Source of the DNA: Butyrivibrio sp. NC3005
GTDB lineage: Bacteria; Bacillota; Clostridia; Lachnospirales; Lachnospiraceae
Length of the DNA: 64,000 bases
Assembly (NCBI RefSeq): GCF_000424545.1
Contig: NZ_AUKC01000016.1
Location: 1-64,000 of the forward strand
Direction: 5' to 3'
A program made the position numbers and the translations under genes. The notes under the pieces are model-generated. The model did no database searches, was not told the origin of the DNA, and saw only the letters and a program-made list of their open reading frames with translations. Every line of letters begins with the position of its first letter. The stretch's first letter is position 1. Shown here one piece after another: positions 1 through 10,400 of this stretch.

Positions 1-277
1 TACGTTTATAATCAAGCGAAAGCGTGTCTGCGACGAAATATACAAACAGTAAAACGGACTATATAAAAACAATAAAGTATAGATTTTTGGATAAAAACTA
101 TTAGTCTTTAAAGCAGTAAATATAAAAGATGTTTAATTTCACATCTTAATCATATCATTTAGTTAGCCAAAAAAAGTAAGAGTTTTCAACATTCAACATT
201 TAGACATTTATATAATCTGAAATTTATAGCAAGTCATCTATATATACCAATGTATATTTTTTAGTAGCAGTTTTAAT

Positions 278-1450
278 ATGTTAGTACAATTTACTCTTGA
301 AAATTATAGGTCTGTAAAAGACAGTGTAACTTTTGATTTGCAGGCATTGAACAAAGTTCATGAAAAAACGGAACACATAATTGAGAAGTTTGATGATAAG
401 ATTCTTCCGTTTGCGGTTATATTTGGTGCGAACGGAAGTGGTAAGTCAACAATTGTTAATGGTCTTACACAACTTAGAGAAATTATTCTTGGGGAGATTC
501 CGCTTACATCTATCACTCCTTATTATTTTTCTGAAGAAAAGAAAAAAGAAAGCACCACATTTGAACTTGTTTTTACAGTAAACGAAAATGAATACCGCTA
601 TATAATAAAGATTCTTAGCGGTAAGATAGAATACGAAAGTTTGGAAATGGTCAGATTTTCAACTGGAAGAAAATCACTTCTGTTTGAACGAAAGAAAAAT
701 GAATACCATTTTGGAAGATGTTTTATCAACCTGAAAATACTGTCTGAATTGTATGATCAGGAATCCTTATTTAAAGTTTTATATGACAGATATCCTGGAA
801 ATGACATCCTTAGCGAAACAATGAATTTTATAAAAAATGAAATAGATTATATTGGTACCAAAGATATGGCGGAGCATATTCTTCCTGATATTTTCAAGAA
901 GGATAAAGTATGGGATCTTTTTAGACAGATGTTACAGGAACTTGACCTTGACATAAAAGAAGTAAAAGTTGTGGGTGAACATGTAATTGTAATACATCAG
1001 GTTAAAGATACCTGCATGCACCTTCCACTTGCTGCAGAGTCAAATGGAATAAGAGAATTATTAACTCTTTTGCCCAAAATTGCAGATAGTCTTTTGTCAG
1101 GAAAAGTGCTTATAGCCGATGAAAGTATAAGAGGACTTCATCCTAATGTATTAAAACATATCATTGGATATTTTATCAATAATGAAAGTAACAAATTTGG
1201 AGCTCAACTTCTCATGACATCCTGTGACATATCGATTTTAAAAAAAGAATTTCTTAGAAGAGATGAGATATGGTTTGCCGCCAAAAATGAGGAACAGAGT
1301 ACTATTTTGTATAGCCTTGCAGACTTTTCTAAGGTTCGGGATAATAGAAAAACTGTTGATTATGATAAAAGGTACCTTGATGGCGTATATGGAGCTAACC
1401 CGTATATAAGAGATACTATTAACTGGACAAAGTTTTTTGGATGTGAATGA
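278..1450 (+). CDS. AAA family ATPase (AAA_15/AAA_21 type)
   Basis: A 390-residue soluble ATPase of the RecF/ABC-like AAA_15/AAA_21 group, often found in phage-defence or abortive-infection settings. The protein opens with the usual FTLENYRSVKD strand, has Walker A GANGSGKST at about 50-58, an SNGIREL signature-like loop near 255, Walker B VLIADES at about 277-283, and the family's C-terminal RYLDGVYGANPYI segment. No nuclease (TOPRIM or HNH) domain is fused and no partner gene is adjacent. The start has only a poor SD. It is more AT-rich than the ribosomal genes that follow and looks like an acquired gene parked upstream of rpmG. ATPase identity is secure; role unknown. Confidence 0.85.
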   Translation: MLVQFTLENYRSVKDSVTFDLQALNKVHEKTEHIIEKFDDKILPFAVIFGANGSGKSTIVNGLTQLREIILGEIPLTSITPYYFSEEKKKESTTFELVFTVNENEYRYIIKILSGKIEYESLEMVRFSTGRKSLLFERKKNEYHFGRCFINLKILSELYDQESLFKVLYDRYPGNDILSETMNFIKNEIDYIGTKDMAEHILPDIFKKDKVWDLFRQMLQELDLDIKEVKVVGEHVIVIHQVKDTCMHLPLAAESNGIRELLTLLPKIADSLLSGKVLIADESIRGLHPNVLKHIIGYFINNESNKFGAQLLMTSCDISILKKEFLRRDEIWFAAKNEEQSTILYSLADFSKVRDNRKTVDYDKRYLDGVYGANPYIRDTINWTKFFGCE

Positions 1451-1487
1451 AAAATAGCCGATAATTCGTTGATTTTGCAAAAATATA

Positions 1488-1517
1488 TTGACGAAACACA
1501 CTAATATGTGGTAAGCT
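1488..1517 (+). promoter_or_regulatory. Promoter for rpmG-secE-nusG
   Basis: TTGACG (1488-1493) and, after 18 bases, TAAGCT (1512-1517) preceded by TGG, an extended -10. It lies just after the AAA gene and about 95 bases before rpmG. Confidence 0.5.
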
Positions 1518-1611
1518 AGCGTAGCGGCGAGAAAGATTTAGGTCTTTTTTTTATGCATAAATTTAAATAAATTAAAAAATTCAGCTACAAAAAGCGCACG
1601 GAGGTAAAGAG

Positions 1612-1761
1612 ATGCGTACAAGAATTACACTCGCTTGCACAGAGTGCAAGAATCGTAACTACGATACAACTAAGGATAAGAAGACACACCCAGAGCGTAT
1701 GGAAATCAAGAAGTACTGTCCGTTCTGCAGAAAGCACACTCTTCACAAAGAGACAAAATAA
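1612..1761 (+). CDS. rpmG: 50S ribosomal protein L33
   Basis: A 49-residue protein of the large ribosomal subunit. It starts [17 protein letters not shown] and has two CxxC pairs (CTEC and CPFC), so it is the zinc-binding form of L33. A good SD (GGAGG) sits 8 bases before the ATG. The place before secE and nusG is the usual one in Firmicutes. Confidence 0.97.
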   Translation: MRTRITLACTECKNRNYDTTKDKKTHPERMEIKKYCPFCRKHTLHKETK

Positions 1762-1811
1762 TCTAGTGATCTAGAAATCTATTATGATTTCCGGAAGGGA
1801 GACCAATAGTT

Positions 1812-2099
1812 ATGGAAGAATCCAAAAAGGCAACACAAGTTAAGACAAATGTTTCAAAATCTTCTGACAAACAAAAGAGTGCTCCCGAAAAGAAAGGGAA
1901 AATCAGCGCAATTATAAGCGCCATCAGCGCATTCACAAAGGGCTTGAAAACTGAGTTTTCTAGGATAGTTTGGCCGACTCGTGATACAGTTGTTAAACAG
2001 ACTTTCGCAGTTGTTGTTATTTGTGCGATTGTTGCTGCTCTGATTGGTATCCTTGATTATGGTTTCGAAGCAGGTTTGAATTTCCTTCAGACGCTTTAA
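1812..2099 (+). CDS. secE: Preprotein translocase subunit SecE
   Basis: A 95-residue single-span SecE of the SecYEG channel. The charged N-terminal half is rich in Lys/Ser. The conserved amphipathic part TEFSRIVWPTRDTVVKQT is followed by one hydrophobic membrane segment (about residues 63-85). It is longer than the minimal 60-residue Gram-positive SecE because of the polar N-terminal extension. It lies 50 bases after rpmG and 78 before nusG, presumably one transcript. Confidence 0.96.
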   Translation: MEESKKATQVKTNVSKSSDKQKSAPEKKGKISAIISAISAFTKGLKTEFSRIVWPTRDTVVKQTFAVVVICAIVAALIGILDYGFEAGLNFLQTL

Positions 2100-2176
2100 A
2101 TCTGAGGGTAGTGACTTAGAGGATATTCCCTAAAGCCGCAGTTGTGCATCCAATGAATTTTGATGAGGAGATTCAA

Positions 2177-2803
2177 ATGGCAGAAGAAGAAAAAAACGTT
2201 CAGGATGAGCCTGTTGAAGAAGGTTTGACAGAAGAAGTTGAATCTGTTGAAACAGTTGAATCACTTTCAGAAGAAGCAATATCTTCTGATGCAAAGTGGT
2301 ATGTTGCTCATACATATTCTGGGTATGAGAACAAAGTAAAGGCAAATCTGGAAAAAACTATCGAGAACCGTCACCTTGAGAACCAGATTCTTGAGGTTCG
2401 TGTTCCACTTCAGGATGAAGTGGAAGTTAAGAATGGTAAGAAGCGTACTGTTCAGCGCAAGATGTTTCCTGGATATGTTCTTGTTCATATGATTATGAAT
2501 GATGATACATGGTACGTTGTCCGTAACACAACTGGTGTTACTGGATTCGTAGGTCCTGGATCAAAGCCGGTACCGCTTTCAGATGCTGAAGTTAAACCTT
2601 TAGGAATCAAGACTGAGACTGTTAAGATTGACTTTGGTGTAGGCGATGAAGTTAGAGTCATTGCCGGAGTTTGGAAAGATACATCTGGTTATATCGATAG
2701 AATCGATATGAACAAGCAGACAGCTACAATTAGTGTTGAATTGTTTGGTCGTGAGACACCAGTAGAGATTAGCTTTGCTGAAATTCGTAAGATTGACAGC
2801 TGA
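2177..2803 (+). CDS. nusG: Transcription termination/antitermination factor NusG
   Basis: NusG binds the RNA polymerase clamp and couples transcription with translation. The protein (208 residues from the chosen start) has an acidic N-terminal tail of about 35 residues rich in Glu, then the NGN domain (WYVAHTYSGYENKVKANL, MFPGYVLVHM, TGVTGFVG) and a C-terminal KOW domain (GDEVRVIAGVWKDTSGYI). The ATG at 2177 follows GAGGAG (2165-2170) with 6-base spacing. An in-frame ATG at 2144 exists but lacks an SD. Confidence 0.96.
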   Translation: MAEEEKNVQDEPVEEGLTEEVESVETVESLSEEAISSDAKWYVAHTYSGYENKVKANLEKTIENRHLENQILEVRVPLQDEVEVKNGKKRTVQRKMFPGYVLVHMIMNDDTWYVVRNTTGVTGFVGPGSKPVPLSDAEVKPLGIKTETVKIDFGVGDEVRVIAGVWKDTSGYIDRIDMNKQTATISVELFGRETPVEISFAEIRKIDS

Positions 2804-2859
2804 GAAATCTTTTGATATAGTATCTAATTGAGTTAAAATTCAAGTAGTAGGGTGTGATG

Positions 2860-3040
2860 CATCCAAACTGAGAGTAATCTCTACGCTTGCGGACATGGTA
2901 TTATGCTTTTGGCATAGGCTGTGGTTGAAACAAGAAGCTTGCAAATAATTGCAGGAATGTCGATTATAAACCCTATGGAGTGGGAGTGAGAGTGCTATGC
3001 ACTAACACGTCCAACCACATAAATTCTTAGGAGGAAGCCA
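2860..3040 (+). promoter_or_regulatory. Structured leader of rplK-rplA
   Basis: The roughly 240-base gap before rplK folds into nested stems. TGTGGTTG (2920-2927) pairs with CAACCACA (3012-3019) and encloses a 7-bp hairpin (2938-2944 with 2949-2955) and a perfect AGTGC/GCACT hairpin (2991-3003). The closing stem ends just before the SD. Autoregulation by L1 or L11 is known in other bacteria, so a protein-binding leader is plausible. No terminator is visible inside it. Confidence 0.5.
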
Positions 3041-3042
3041 CA

Positions 3043-3468
3043 ATGGCAAAGAAAGTCGAAGGATACATTAAGTTACAGATCCAGGCTGGAAAAGCAACAC
3101 CAGCACCGCCAGTTGGACCAGCACTTGGTCAGCACGGCGTTAACATCGTTGAATTCACAAAGCAGTTCAACGCAAGAACAGCAGATAAGGGTGACCTTAT
3201 TATCCCTGTTGTTATTACAGTTTACACAGACAGAAGCTTTACATTTGTTACAAAGACTCCACCTGCAGCAGTTCTTTTGAAAAAAGCTTGCAACCTTCAG
3301 AAAGCATCTGGCGTACCTAACAAGAATAAGGTAGCTAAGATTTCTAAGGACAAGATTCGTGAAATCGCTGAGATGAAGATGCCTGATTTGAATGCTGTTG
3401 ATATCGATGGTGCTATGAGCATGATCGCTGGTACAGCACGAAGCATGGGTATCGTAGTAGAAGACTGA
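3043..3468 (+). CDS. rplK: 50S ribosomal protein L11
   Basis: L11 (141 residues) binds the GTPase-associated region of 23S rRNA. It is full length, with the N-terminal domain [20 protein letters not shown] and the C-terminal rRNA-binding domain ending [12 protein letters not shown]. It starts at ATG 3043 after AGGAGG. The stop lies 17 bases before rplA. Confidence 0.98.
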   Translation: MAKKVEGYIKLQIQAGKATPAPPVGPALGQHGVNIVEFTKQFNARTADKGDLIIPVVITVYTDRSFTFVTKTPPAAVLLKKACNLQKASGVPNKNKVAKISKDKIREIAEMKMPDLNAVDIDGAMSMIAGTARSMGIVVED

Positions 3469-3485
3469 TAGGAGGAGAGCAAATC

Positions 3486-4175
3486 ATGAAGCACGGAAAG
3501 AAATATACAGAAGCTGCAAAGCTGATTGAAAAAACAAAGCTGTATGAGCCTGCAGAAGCAATTGCTCTTGCAAAGAAGTCTGCTACAGCAAAATTTGATG
3601 AAACTGTAGAAATGCACATCAAGACTGGTTGCGATAGCCGTCATGCAGATCAGCAGATTCGTGGAGCTGTTGTACTTCCTAATGGAACTGGTAAGACTGT
3701 TAAAGTTCTTGTATTTGCAAAGGGAACAAAGCTTGATGAAGCACAGGCTGCTGGAGCTGACTTTGTTGGTGGACAGGAACTTGTTCCGAAGATTCAGAAC
3801 GAAGGCTGGCTTGATTTCGATGTTGTAGTAGCTACACCTGATATGATGGGTGTTGTTGGTCGTCTTGGTAAGGTTCTTGGTCCTAAGGGACTTATGCCAA
3901 ACCCTAAGGCTGGCACAGTAACTATGGATGTTACAAAGGCTATTAACGATATTAAAGCAGGTAAGGTTGAGTATAGACTTGATAAGGCTAACATCATCCA
4001 TGTACCGCTTGGAAAAGCTTCTTTCACAGAAGAGCAGCTTAACCAGAACTTCGATGCTGTTATGGAAGCTATCGTAAAGGCTAAGCCATCAACAGTTAAA
4101 GGTCAGTATCTTAAGTCAATCTCCATTGCTACAACAATGGGTCCTGGCGTAAAGGTTATTGCAAACCGCTATTAA
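3486..4175 (+). CDS. rplA: 50S ribosomal protein L1
   Basis: L1 (229 residues) forms the mobile L1 stalk. Conserved segments include [42 protein letters not shown] and the C-terminal [12 protein letters not shown]. The size is typical. It follows rplK closely and is closed by a terminator at 4209-4242. In other bacteria L1 represses its own operon, which fits the long leader before rplK. Confidence 0.98.
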   Translation: MKHGKKYTEAAKLIEKTKLYEPAEAIALAKKSATAKFDETVEMHIKTGCDSRHADQQIRGAVVLPNGTGKTVKVLVFAKGTKLDEAQAAGADFVGGQELVPKIQNEGWLDFDVVVATPDMMGVVGRLGKVLGPKGLMPNPKAGTVTMDVTKAINDIKAGKVEYRLDKANIIHVPLGKASFTEEQLNQNFDAVMEAIVKAKPSTVKGQYLKSISIATTMGPGVKVIANRY

Positions 4176-4208
4176 TTAAAATATTCGTAGCTGAATATTA
4201 ATAATGAG

Positions 4209-4242
4209 CGTCATCTTGATTTATATCAGGGTGACGTTTTTT
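4209..4242 (+). terminator. Terminator after rplA
   Basis: A 12-bp stem with two G-U pairs (4209-4220 with 4225-4236), a 4-base loop and a run of T. Confidence 0.85.
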
Positions 4243-4419
4243 ATTATATAAAAATTTTGGTAGTCATTGTGTTATACTTAGAATAGATTGATGTACATAA
4301 GTGATTATTCATGAATTGAGTTTTGATGGATGCGAATATGATTATTTGCCAAAAAACATATGCTCAAGACGGTTTCTGAATAAATTCTAATCAAATACAA
4401 TGTAAAGGTGACAGCATAT

Positions 4420-5793
4420 ATGAAAAAGAAGAAACGCTACAGTGGTCAAATAAAAAAAAATAGTAAAAGAGAAAAATCGGAACGAATGCTATTATTTTTA
4501 ACAGTTGTAGTAGTGGTATTGTTTTTCATGGCGTTAGAGCTAGGATTTAGATGTATTTTTGCGTCTGAAAGAAACCAAAATAATATAGGCAAGGCAGAAA
4601 ATAACGATTATTCAAAAGTGGTTGCATCGGAGAATAATAATTCTTCTGATGCTGAGTATGCAGTGGCGGTTCCGTTTGAAGGAATAGATACTGTTACATC
4701 AGCAAATGATAATACTACTGATAGTAATCTTAGTAATGAGCAAGATGGAACTTCTTTTTCTTATCCTTCAGGCGGTTGTGTAATTACAGAAAATATTTAT
4801 AATAATGATTATTCTGTAAAACTGCCGGATGGACAAGATACAATAACTGTGTCGTTTGCCGGAGATGTGTTGTTTTCGAATGATTATGCAGTTATGTCAA
4901 ATATTAGACGAAATGGTGGAAGTATTGAAGGAGTAATGGATGCTAATCTTCTTGATTTAATGAAGAATAGTGACTTATGTATGGTTAACAATGAATTTCC
5001 ATATACACTTGAAGGAAGTCCTAATCCAGGCAAAGAATGGACATTTCATGCTAGCCCTGACACTGTAGCTTATTTGTATGGCATGGGTGTGGATTTTGTG
5101 ACTCTCGGAAATAATCATGTTTTTGATTATGGCGAAGTTGGAATGAATAATACGTTTACAACATTGAAAAATGCAAAGATTCCGTATATTGGTGCAGGTG
5201 AAAATATTGATGAGGCTTCTAGGATTCTTTATTTCACAACCAGTAATGGGATAAAACTTGCTTTTATTAATGGATGTGATATTGAAAAAGGAGATAACCC
5301 ATTTACACGTGGTGCAACACAGACGCAGGGGGGAGTTTTTAGAACCAGGGATGACTCATTATTGTGCAGTAAGATAAGTCAGGCAAAGTCAAATGGAGCA
5401 TTTGTGATAGTGTATATGCATTGGGGCGTTGAACAGACAACTCAGCTCAATCATATTCAGCAGTCACAATCAGTAGATATTGCGAGGGCTGGAGCTGACT
5501 TAATAGTAGGAGATCATCCACACTGTCTTCAAAAAGTGGATTATGTAGAAGGTGTTCCGATTATTTATAGTCTTGGAAACTTCCTTTTTAATTCTAAAAC
5601 AGTGGATACAGGTTTGCTGCAGGCAACATTTAGCACGCAGGGTGTAGTTTCCTGGAAATTTGTTCCTGCTATACAGAGAAAATCATCTTGCAAACTTGCT
5701 ACAGGCGCTGAAAAAATACGTATATTGAATTATCTTCAGTCGCTATCATCAAAAGTTATAATAGATGCAGATGGGAATATAAGTCCAAGATAA
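4420..5793 (+). CDS. CapA family membrane-anchored metallophosphatase-like protein
   Basis: A 457-residue protein of the CapA/PgsA (PGA_cap) family, a calcineurin-like fold linked to poly-gamma-glutamate or cell-surface polymer handling. A Lys/Arg-rich start is followed by one hydrophobic span (about residues 24-46) and a Ser/Asn-rich linker. The extracellular domain holds the family motifs VSFAGDVLFSND, MVNNEFPYT, FVTLGNNHVFDYG, VYMHWGVE and GADLIVGDHPHCLQ. An upstream in-frame GTG (4408) exists, but ATG 4420 has the better-spaced SD (AAAGGTG). No pgsB/C genes are nearby, so the polymer is unknown. It sits alone between two ribosomal operons. Confidence 0.85.
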   Translation: MKKKKRYSGQIKKNSKREKSERMLLFLTVVVVVLFFMALELGFRCIFASERNQNNIGKAENNDYSKVVASENNNSSDAEYAVAVPFEGIDTVTSANDNTTDSNLSNEQDGTSFSYPSGGCVITENIYNNDYSVKLPDGQDTITVSFAGDVLFSNDYAVMSNIRRNGGSIEGVMDANLLDLMKNSDLCMVNNEFPYTLEGSPNPGKEWTFHASPDTVAYLYGMGVDFVTLGNNHVFDYGEVGMNNTFTTLKNAKIPYIGAGENIDEASRILYFTTSNGIKLAFINGCDIEKGDNPFTRGATQTQGGVFRTRDDSLLCSKISQAKSNGAFVIVYMHWGVEQTTQLNHIQQSQSVDIARAGADLIVGDHPHCLQKVDYVEGVPIIYSLGNFLFNSKTVDTGLLQATFSTQGVVSWKFVPAIQRKSSCKLATGAEKIRILNYLQSLSSKVIIDADGNISPR

Positions 5794-5878
5794 TCAATAG
5801 AAAGTTGCAGTATAATGCTGATTTAAAGCGTTTTGGAAAAAACAGATAATAAAAAATAAATTAAATACAGTTTAGTAC

Positions 5879-5908
5879 TTGACAATAAACTATGATTAAT
5901 TGTATAGT
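5879..5908 (+). promoter_or_regulatory. Promoter for rplJ-rplL
   Basis: TTGACA (5879-5884), 18 bases, then TATAGT (5903-5908) with a TG just before it. It lies directly upstream of the L10 leader. Confidence 0.75.
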
Positions 5909-5913
5909 ACTAA

Positions 5914-6030
5914 AGGTCGTTGACCAAGCCGAAGACAGCAGGTGGTGTAAACCGTAAACATGATAGTACCTGCCGAGGAGAAGTTTATAATTTGACTTTT
6001 CGCCTCCCTATGTCTTTGGGAGGTTTTTTG
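5914..6030 (+). promoter_or_regulatory. Ribosomal protein L10 leader with attenuator
   Basis: Matches the known L10 leader arrangement: a stem-loop region containing AAGCCGAAGACAGCAGGT, a partner strand GTACCTGCCGAGGAG, then a terminator hairpin CCTCCC/GGGAGG (6003-6008 with 6018-6023) followed by six T. In the known family the L10(L12) complex binds the first part and tips the RNA toward the terminator. The rplJ SD follows at about 6048. Confidence 0.85.
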
Positions 6031-6061
6031 TTCGGCCAAAATCTATAAGGAGGTTAGAAAC

Positions 6062-6595
6062 ATGGCAAAGGTTGAATTAAAGCAGCCTGTAGTAAAGGAA
6101 ATCGCTGAAGTGGTTAATGGTGCTCAGGCAGCTGTTCTTGTAGATTACCGCGGACTTACAGTTGCTGAAGATACAGCTCTTCGTAAAGCACTTCGTGCTG
6201 AGGGTGTATCTTACAAGGTATACAAGAACACAATGATGAAGCGTGCATTCGAGGGTACAGATTTTGCACAGCTCGATGAGCTTCTTGATGGACCGAGCGC
6301 ACTTGCAGTATCCAAAGAGGATCCAGCAGCTCCAGCTCGTGTTATCGCTGAATTTGCTAAGACTGCAAAGGCACTCAGCATGAAGGGTGGCGTTGTAGAA
6401 GGCAAGTTCTATGATGAGAACGGTATTCAGGCAGTTGCAGCTATTCCACCAAAGGATCAGTTGCTTTCCAAGTTGCTTGGATCTATGCAGTCTCCAATTA
6501 CAAACTTCGCTCGCGTTATCAAGCAGATCGCAGAGAAGAATGCAGAAGGTGGAGAAGCAGTTTCTGCAGAAGCAGAAGCACCTGCAGCAGAGTAA
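6062..6595 (+). CDS. rplJ: 50S ribosomal protein L10
   Basis: L10 (177 residues) anchors the L12 stalk. The N-terminal rRNA-binding part (KQPVVKEIAEVVNGAQAAVL, DYRGLTVAE, YKVYKNTMMKRA) and the Ala/Glu-rich C-terminal tail that holds L12 dimers are present. Start ATG 6062 follows AGGAGG. It is co-transcribed with rplL 121 bases on. Confidence 0.98.
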   Translation: MAKVELKQPVVKEIAEVVNGAQAAVLVDYRGLTVAEDTALRKALRAEGVSYKVYKNTMMKRAFEGTDFAQLDELLDGPSALAVSKEDPAAPARVIAEFAKTAKALSMKGGVVEGKFYDENGIQAVAAIPPKDQLLSKLLGSMQSPITNFARVIKQIAEKNAEGGEAVSAEAEAPAAE

Positions 6596-6716
6596 TTTTG
6601 TTGCTTGCTTTTGGTTATACACTGAATGTTTTTCAGTTGTTATACCTAATTGAATCTTCTACTAGGGAAGAATTATATTATTAAAAATTAACCAATTTTA
6701 TATGGAGGTAATTATC

Positions 6717-7088
6717 ATGGCAAAGTTATCCACACAGGAAATTATTGATGCTATTAAAGAGCTTTCCGTTCTTGAGTTGAACGATCTTGTAAAGGCTTGT
6801 GAAGAAGAGTTTGGTGTATCTGCAGCAGCAGGTGTTGTAGTTGCAGCAGCAGGTGCTGGCGCAGCAGCTGAAGAGAAGACAGACTTCAATGTAGAGCTTA
6901 CAGAAGTAGGTCCTAACAAGATTAAGGTTATCAAGGTTGTACGTGAGATTACAGGTCTTGGTCTTAAGGAAGCAAAGGAACTCGTTGAGGGTGCTCCTAA
7001 GAACCTTAAGGAAGGTGTTGAGAAGGCAGAAGCTGAAGACATCAAGGCTAAGCTTGAGGCTGAAGGCGCTAAGATTACTCTTAAGTAA
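6717..7088 (+). CDS. rplL: 50S ribosomal protein L7/L12
   Basis: The stalk protein that recruits translation factors (123 residues). It shows the helical N-terminal dimer domain, an Ala/Gly-rich hinge ([18 protein letters not shown]) and the globular domain with [20 protein letters not shown]. The start is ATG 6717 after GGAGGT; the in-frame ATG at 6702 lies upstream of that SD. Confidence 0.98.
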   Translation: MAKLSTQEIIDAIKELSVLELNDLVKACEEEFGVSAAAGVVVAAAGAGAAAEEKTDFNVELTEVGPNKIKVIKVVREITGLGLKEAKELVEGAPKNLKEGVEKAEAEDIKAKLEAEGAKITLK

Positions 7089-7110
7089 TTTTTGCTTTTT
7101 TGATTTTTCA

Positions 7111-7142
7111 GGGGGGTGTATTTATACACTCCCCGTTTTTTT
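7111..7142 (+). terminator. Terminator after rplL
   Basis: A 10-bp stem (7111-7120 with 7125-7134, one G-U), 4-base loop, then G and seven T. Confidence 0.9.
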
Positions 7143-7309
7143 ACCAAAAGTTCTATAAATGTGACTTCTTTTCTTACTTCTACTTAAATAAAGAAAAATT
7201 CTTACCGTATCTAAAACAATAATCGTTATTCTTTATTCTTTATTATCTTTAAATCATACTAGTATGATTTATTTTTTTGTTTCAATACGTTATTTTATAA
7301 AAAAGAATA

Positions 7310-7396
7310 TTGACATTTGACAATAAAAGAGTTATTATATAAAGTGCACTTATTGTGGAGCGATAGGCTCAAAAAGTGAGTCGTAAGCTCTTTTTT
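7310..7396 (+). promoter_or_regulatory. rpoB promoter and short attenuator-like leader
   Basis: TTGACA (7310-7315), 17 bases, TATTAT (7333-7338). The short transcript start then forms a two-part hairpin: GAGC/GCTC outside (7358-7361 with 7387-7390) and GGCTCA/TGAGTC inside (7366-7371 with 7377-7382). Six T follow at once (7391-7396), so it has terminator form only 30 bases before rpoB. Confidence 0.65.
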
Positions 7397-7425
7397 ATAT
7401 AAAACTTAGAACGGGGTGAATGTCA

Positions 7426-10400
7426 ATGGAAAAGTTCAGAATACATCCTACTGGTTCGGACGAAAGTGTCCGCATGAGTTTTCAGCGCCAGAAGGAAAAC
7501 CTTGAGATGCCTAACCTCATTGAAGTCCAGACTAACTCTTACAAGTGGTTTTTGGATGAGGGACTTAAGGAAGCCTTCGACGATATTTCTCCAATTGAAG
7601 ACTATGCTGGTAAGTTGAGCCTGGAATTTGTAGACTTTAAACTTTGTGAAGATGAAGTAAAGTATTCTATAGAAAAATGCAGAGAAAGAGATGCTACTTA
7701 TGCAGCGCCTCTTAAAGTGAAGGTTCGCCTTCATAATAAAGAGAAGGATGAAATCACAGAACATGAGATTTTCATGGGTGATCTTCCTCTTATGACCGCT
7801 AACGGTACATTCATTATCAATGGTGCCGAGCGAGTAATTGTATCACAGCTTGTACGTTCACCTGGTATTTACTATGATATAACATTTGATAAACTAGGTA
7901 AGAAGCTTATTGCATGTACAGTTATTCCTAACCGTGGTGCATGGCTTGAGTATGAAACTGATTCTAATGATGTATTTTATGTACGTGTAGACCGTACTCG
8001 TAAAGTCCCGGTAACTGTACTTATTCGTGCACTTGGAATTGGTACAAACGAAGAAATTATCGATCTCTTTGGAGACGAACCTAAGTTACAGGGCTCTTTC
8101 TCCAAAGATCCTTCAACAGATTATCAGTCGGGTCTTCTTGAATTATATAAGAAGATTCGTCCTGGTGAACCACTTTCTGTTGATAGTGCTGAATCTTTGA
8201 TTAATGCAATGTTCTTTGATTCTAGAAGATATGATCTTGCTAAGGTTGGACGATATAAGTTCAATAAAAAGCTTCATTTCAAGAATCGTATTGCTGGTCA
8301 TGTTCTTGCAGAGGATGTTGTTGATGAGACAACAGGTGAAATGATTGCTGCTGCAGGCACTAAAGTTGATCGCAAGCTTGCTAAAGAGATTCAGGATTCA
8401 GCTATTCCTTATGTTTGGCTTCAGGAAGAAGACCGTAACGTTAAAGTTCTCTCCAATATGATGGTTGATTTAACTCATTATGTTGATTGTGACCTTAAGG
8501 AACTTGGAATCAACGAAGATGTATACTATCCAGCACTTCGTGAGATTTTGGATGAGTACGCAGCTCTAGATGATGGCGAAGCTTTAGCAGAAGCACTTGC
8601 TGCAAGAGTACGTGATCTTATTCCTAAGCATATTACAAAGGAAGATATTCTTGCTTCCATTAACTATAATATGACTCTTGAATATGGCATTGGTTTTGAT
8701 GATGATATCGATCATCTTGGGAATCGTCGTATTCGTTGTGTGGGCGAACTTTTACAGAACCAGTATCGTATTGGATTGTCAAGACTTGAGCGTGTTGTTC
8801 GTGAGCGTATGACAACAAGAGATGCTGAAGAAGTTTCTCCTCAGACTCTTATTAACATTAAGCCAGTACAGGCTGCCGTTAAGGAGTTCTTTGGTTCTTC
8901 ACAGCTTTCTCAGTTCATGGATCAGAATAATCCACTTTCTGAGCTTACACATAAGAGACGTCTTTCAGCACTTGGTCCTGGTGGTCTTTCAAGAGATCGT
9001 GCCGGATTCGAGGTTCGAGATGTACATTATACACACTATGGTCGTATGTGTCCTATTGAGACACCTGAAGGACCTAACATCGGTTTGATTAACTCTCTTG
9101 CATCCTATGCGAGAATTAATGAGTATGGTTTTGTAGAGGCTCCTTATAGAAGAGTTGATCATACAGATCCACAGAATCCTGTTGTAACAGATGAAATTGC
9201 ATATATGACAGCAGATGAGGAAGATAATTATCATGTAGCTCAGGCTAATACACCTTTGGATGAAGATAATCACTTCATTCGTAATAGTGTATCCGGTCGT
9301 TTCAGAGAAGAAACTTCTGAGTATCCAAAGGCTCAGATTGATTATATGGATGTATCTCCAAGAATGGTATTCTCTGTTGCTACAGCACTTATTCCTTTCC
9401 TTGCAAACGATGATGCTAACCGAGCTCTTATGGGTTCTAACATGCAGCGTCAGGCAGTGCCTCTTCTTACAACAGAAGCACCTGCAGTAGGAACAGGTAT
9501 GGAGAGAAAAGCAGCAGTCGATTCAGGAGATAGCGTAGTAGCTCGTAAGGCAGGTGTCATTGACTATGTTGATGCTAAAGTTATTCGTGTAAGTTATGAT
9601 GATGGAGATAAGGAAGAATTCCATCTTCTTAAGTTCCAGAGAACTAACCAGAGTAACTGCTATAATCAGAGACCTATCGTATTTAAGGGTGATCATGTAA
9701 ATGCAGGACAGGTTATTGCTGATGGTCCTTCTACACATGATGGAGAACTTGGTCTTGGTAAGAACCCTCTTATCGGTTTTATGACATGGGAAGGTTACAA
9801 CTACGAAGATGCTGTTCTGCTTTCAGAACGTCTTGTTCGTGATGATGTATTTACATCCATACATATGGAAGAATTCGATGCAGAAGCACGTGAGACAAAG
9901 CTTGGACCAGAAGAAATTACTCGTGATGTTCCTGGTGTTGGTGATGATGCACTCAAGGATTTGGATGACAATGGTATCATCCGTATTGGTGCTGAAGTTC
10001 GCGCCGGAGATATCCTTGTAGGTAAAGTTACACCAAAGGGTGAAACAGAATTAACAGCAGAAGAGAGACTTCTTCGTGCAATTTTTGGTGAGAAGGCAAG
10101 AGAGGTTCGTGATACATCACTTAAAGTTCCTCATGGATACTATGGTATCGTAGTAGATGCTAAGGTATTTACACGTGAAAACGGTGATGAATTAAGTCCT
10201 GGAGTTAACAAGGCAGTTAGAATCTACATTGCACAGAAGAGAAAAATTGGCGTTGGTGATAAGATGGCTGGACGTCACGGAAACAAGGGTGTAGTTTCAC
10301 GTGTACTCCCAATCGAGGATATGCCTTATCTTCCAAACGGAAGACCGCTTGATATCGTACTTAATCCTTTGGGTGTGCCTTCACGTATGAATATCGGACA

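Noticed and set aside
1-66. Open frame ending TAA at 66, perhaps the end of an upstream gene
   Set aside because: Only 21 codons are visible and I cannot match them to any family, so it is not listed as a gene.
3297-4001. Long reverse-strand open frame across rplK-rplA
   Set aside because: It is the complement of two certain ribosomal genes with no SD and no recognisable protein.
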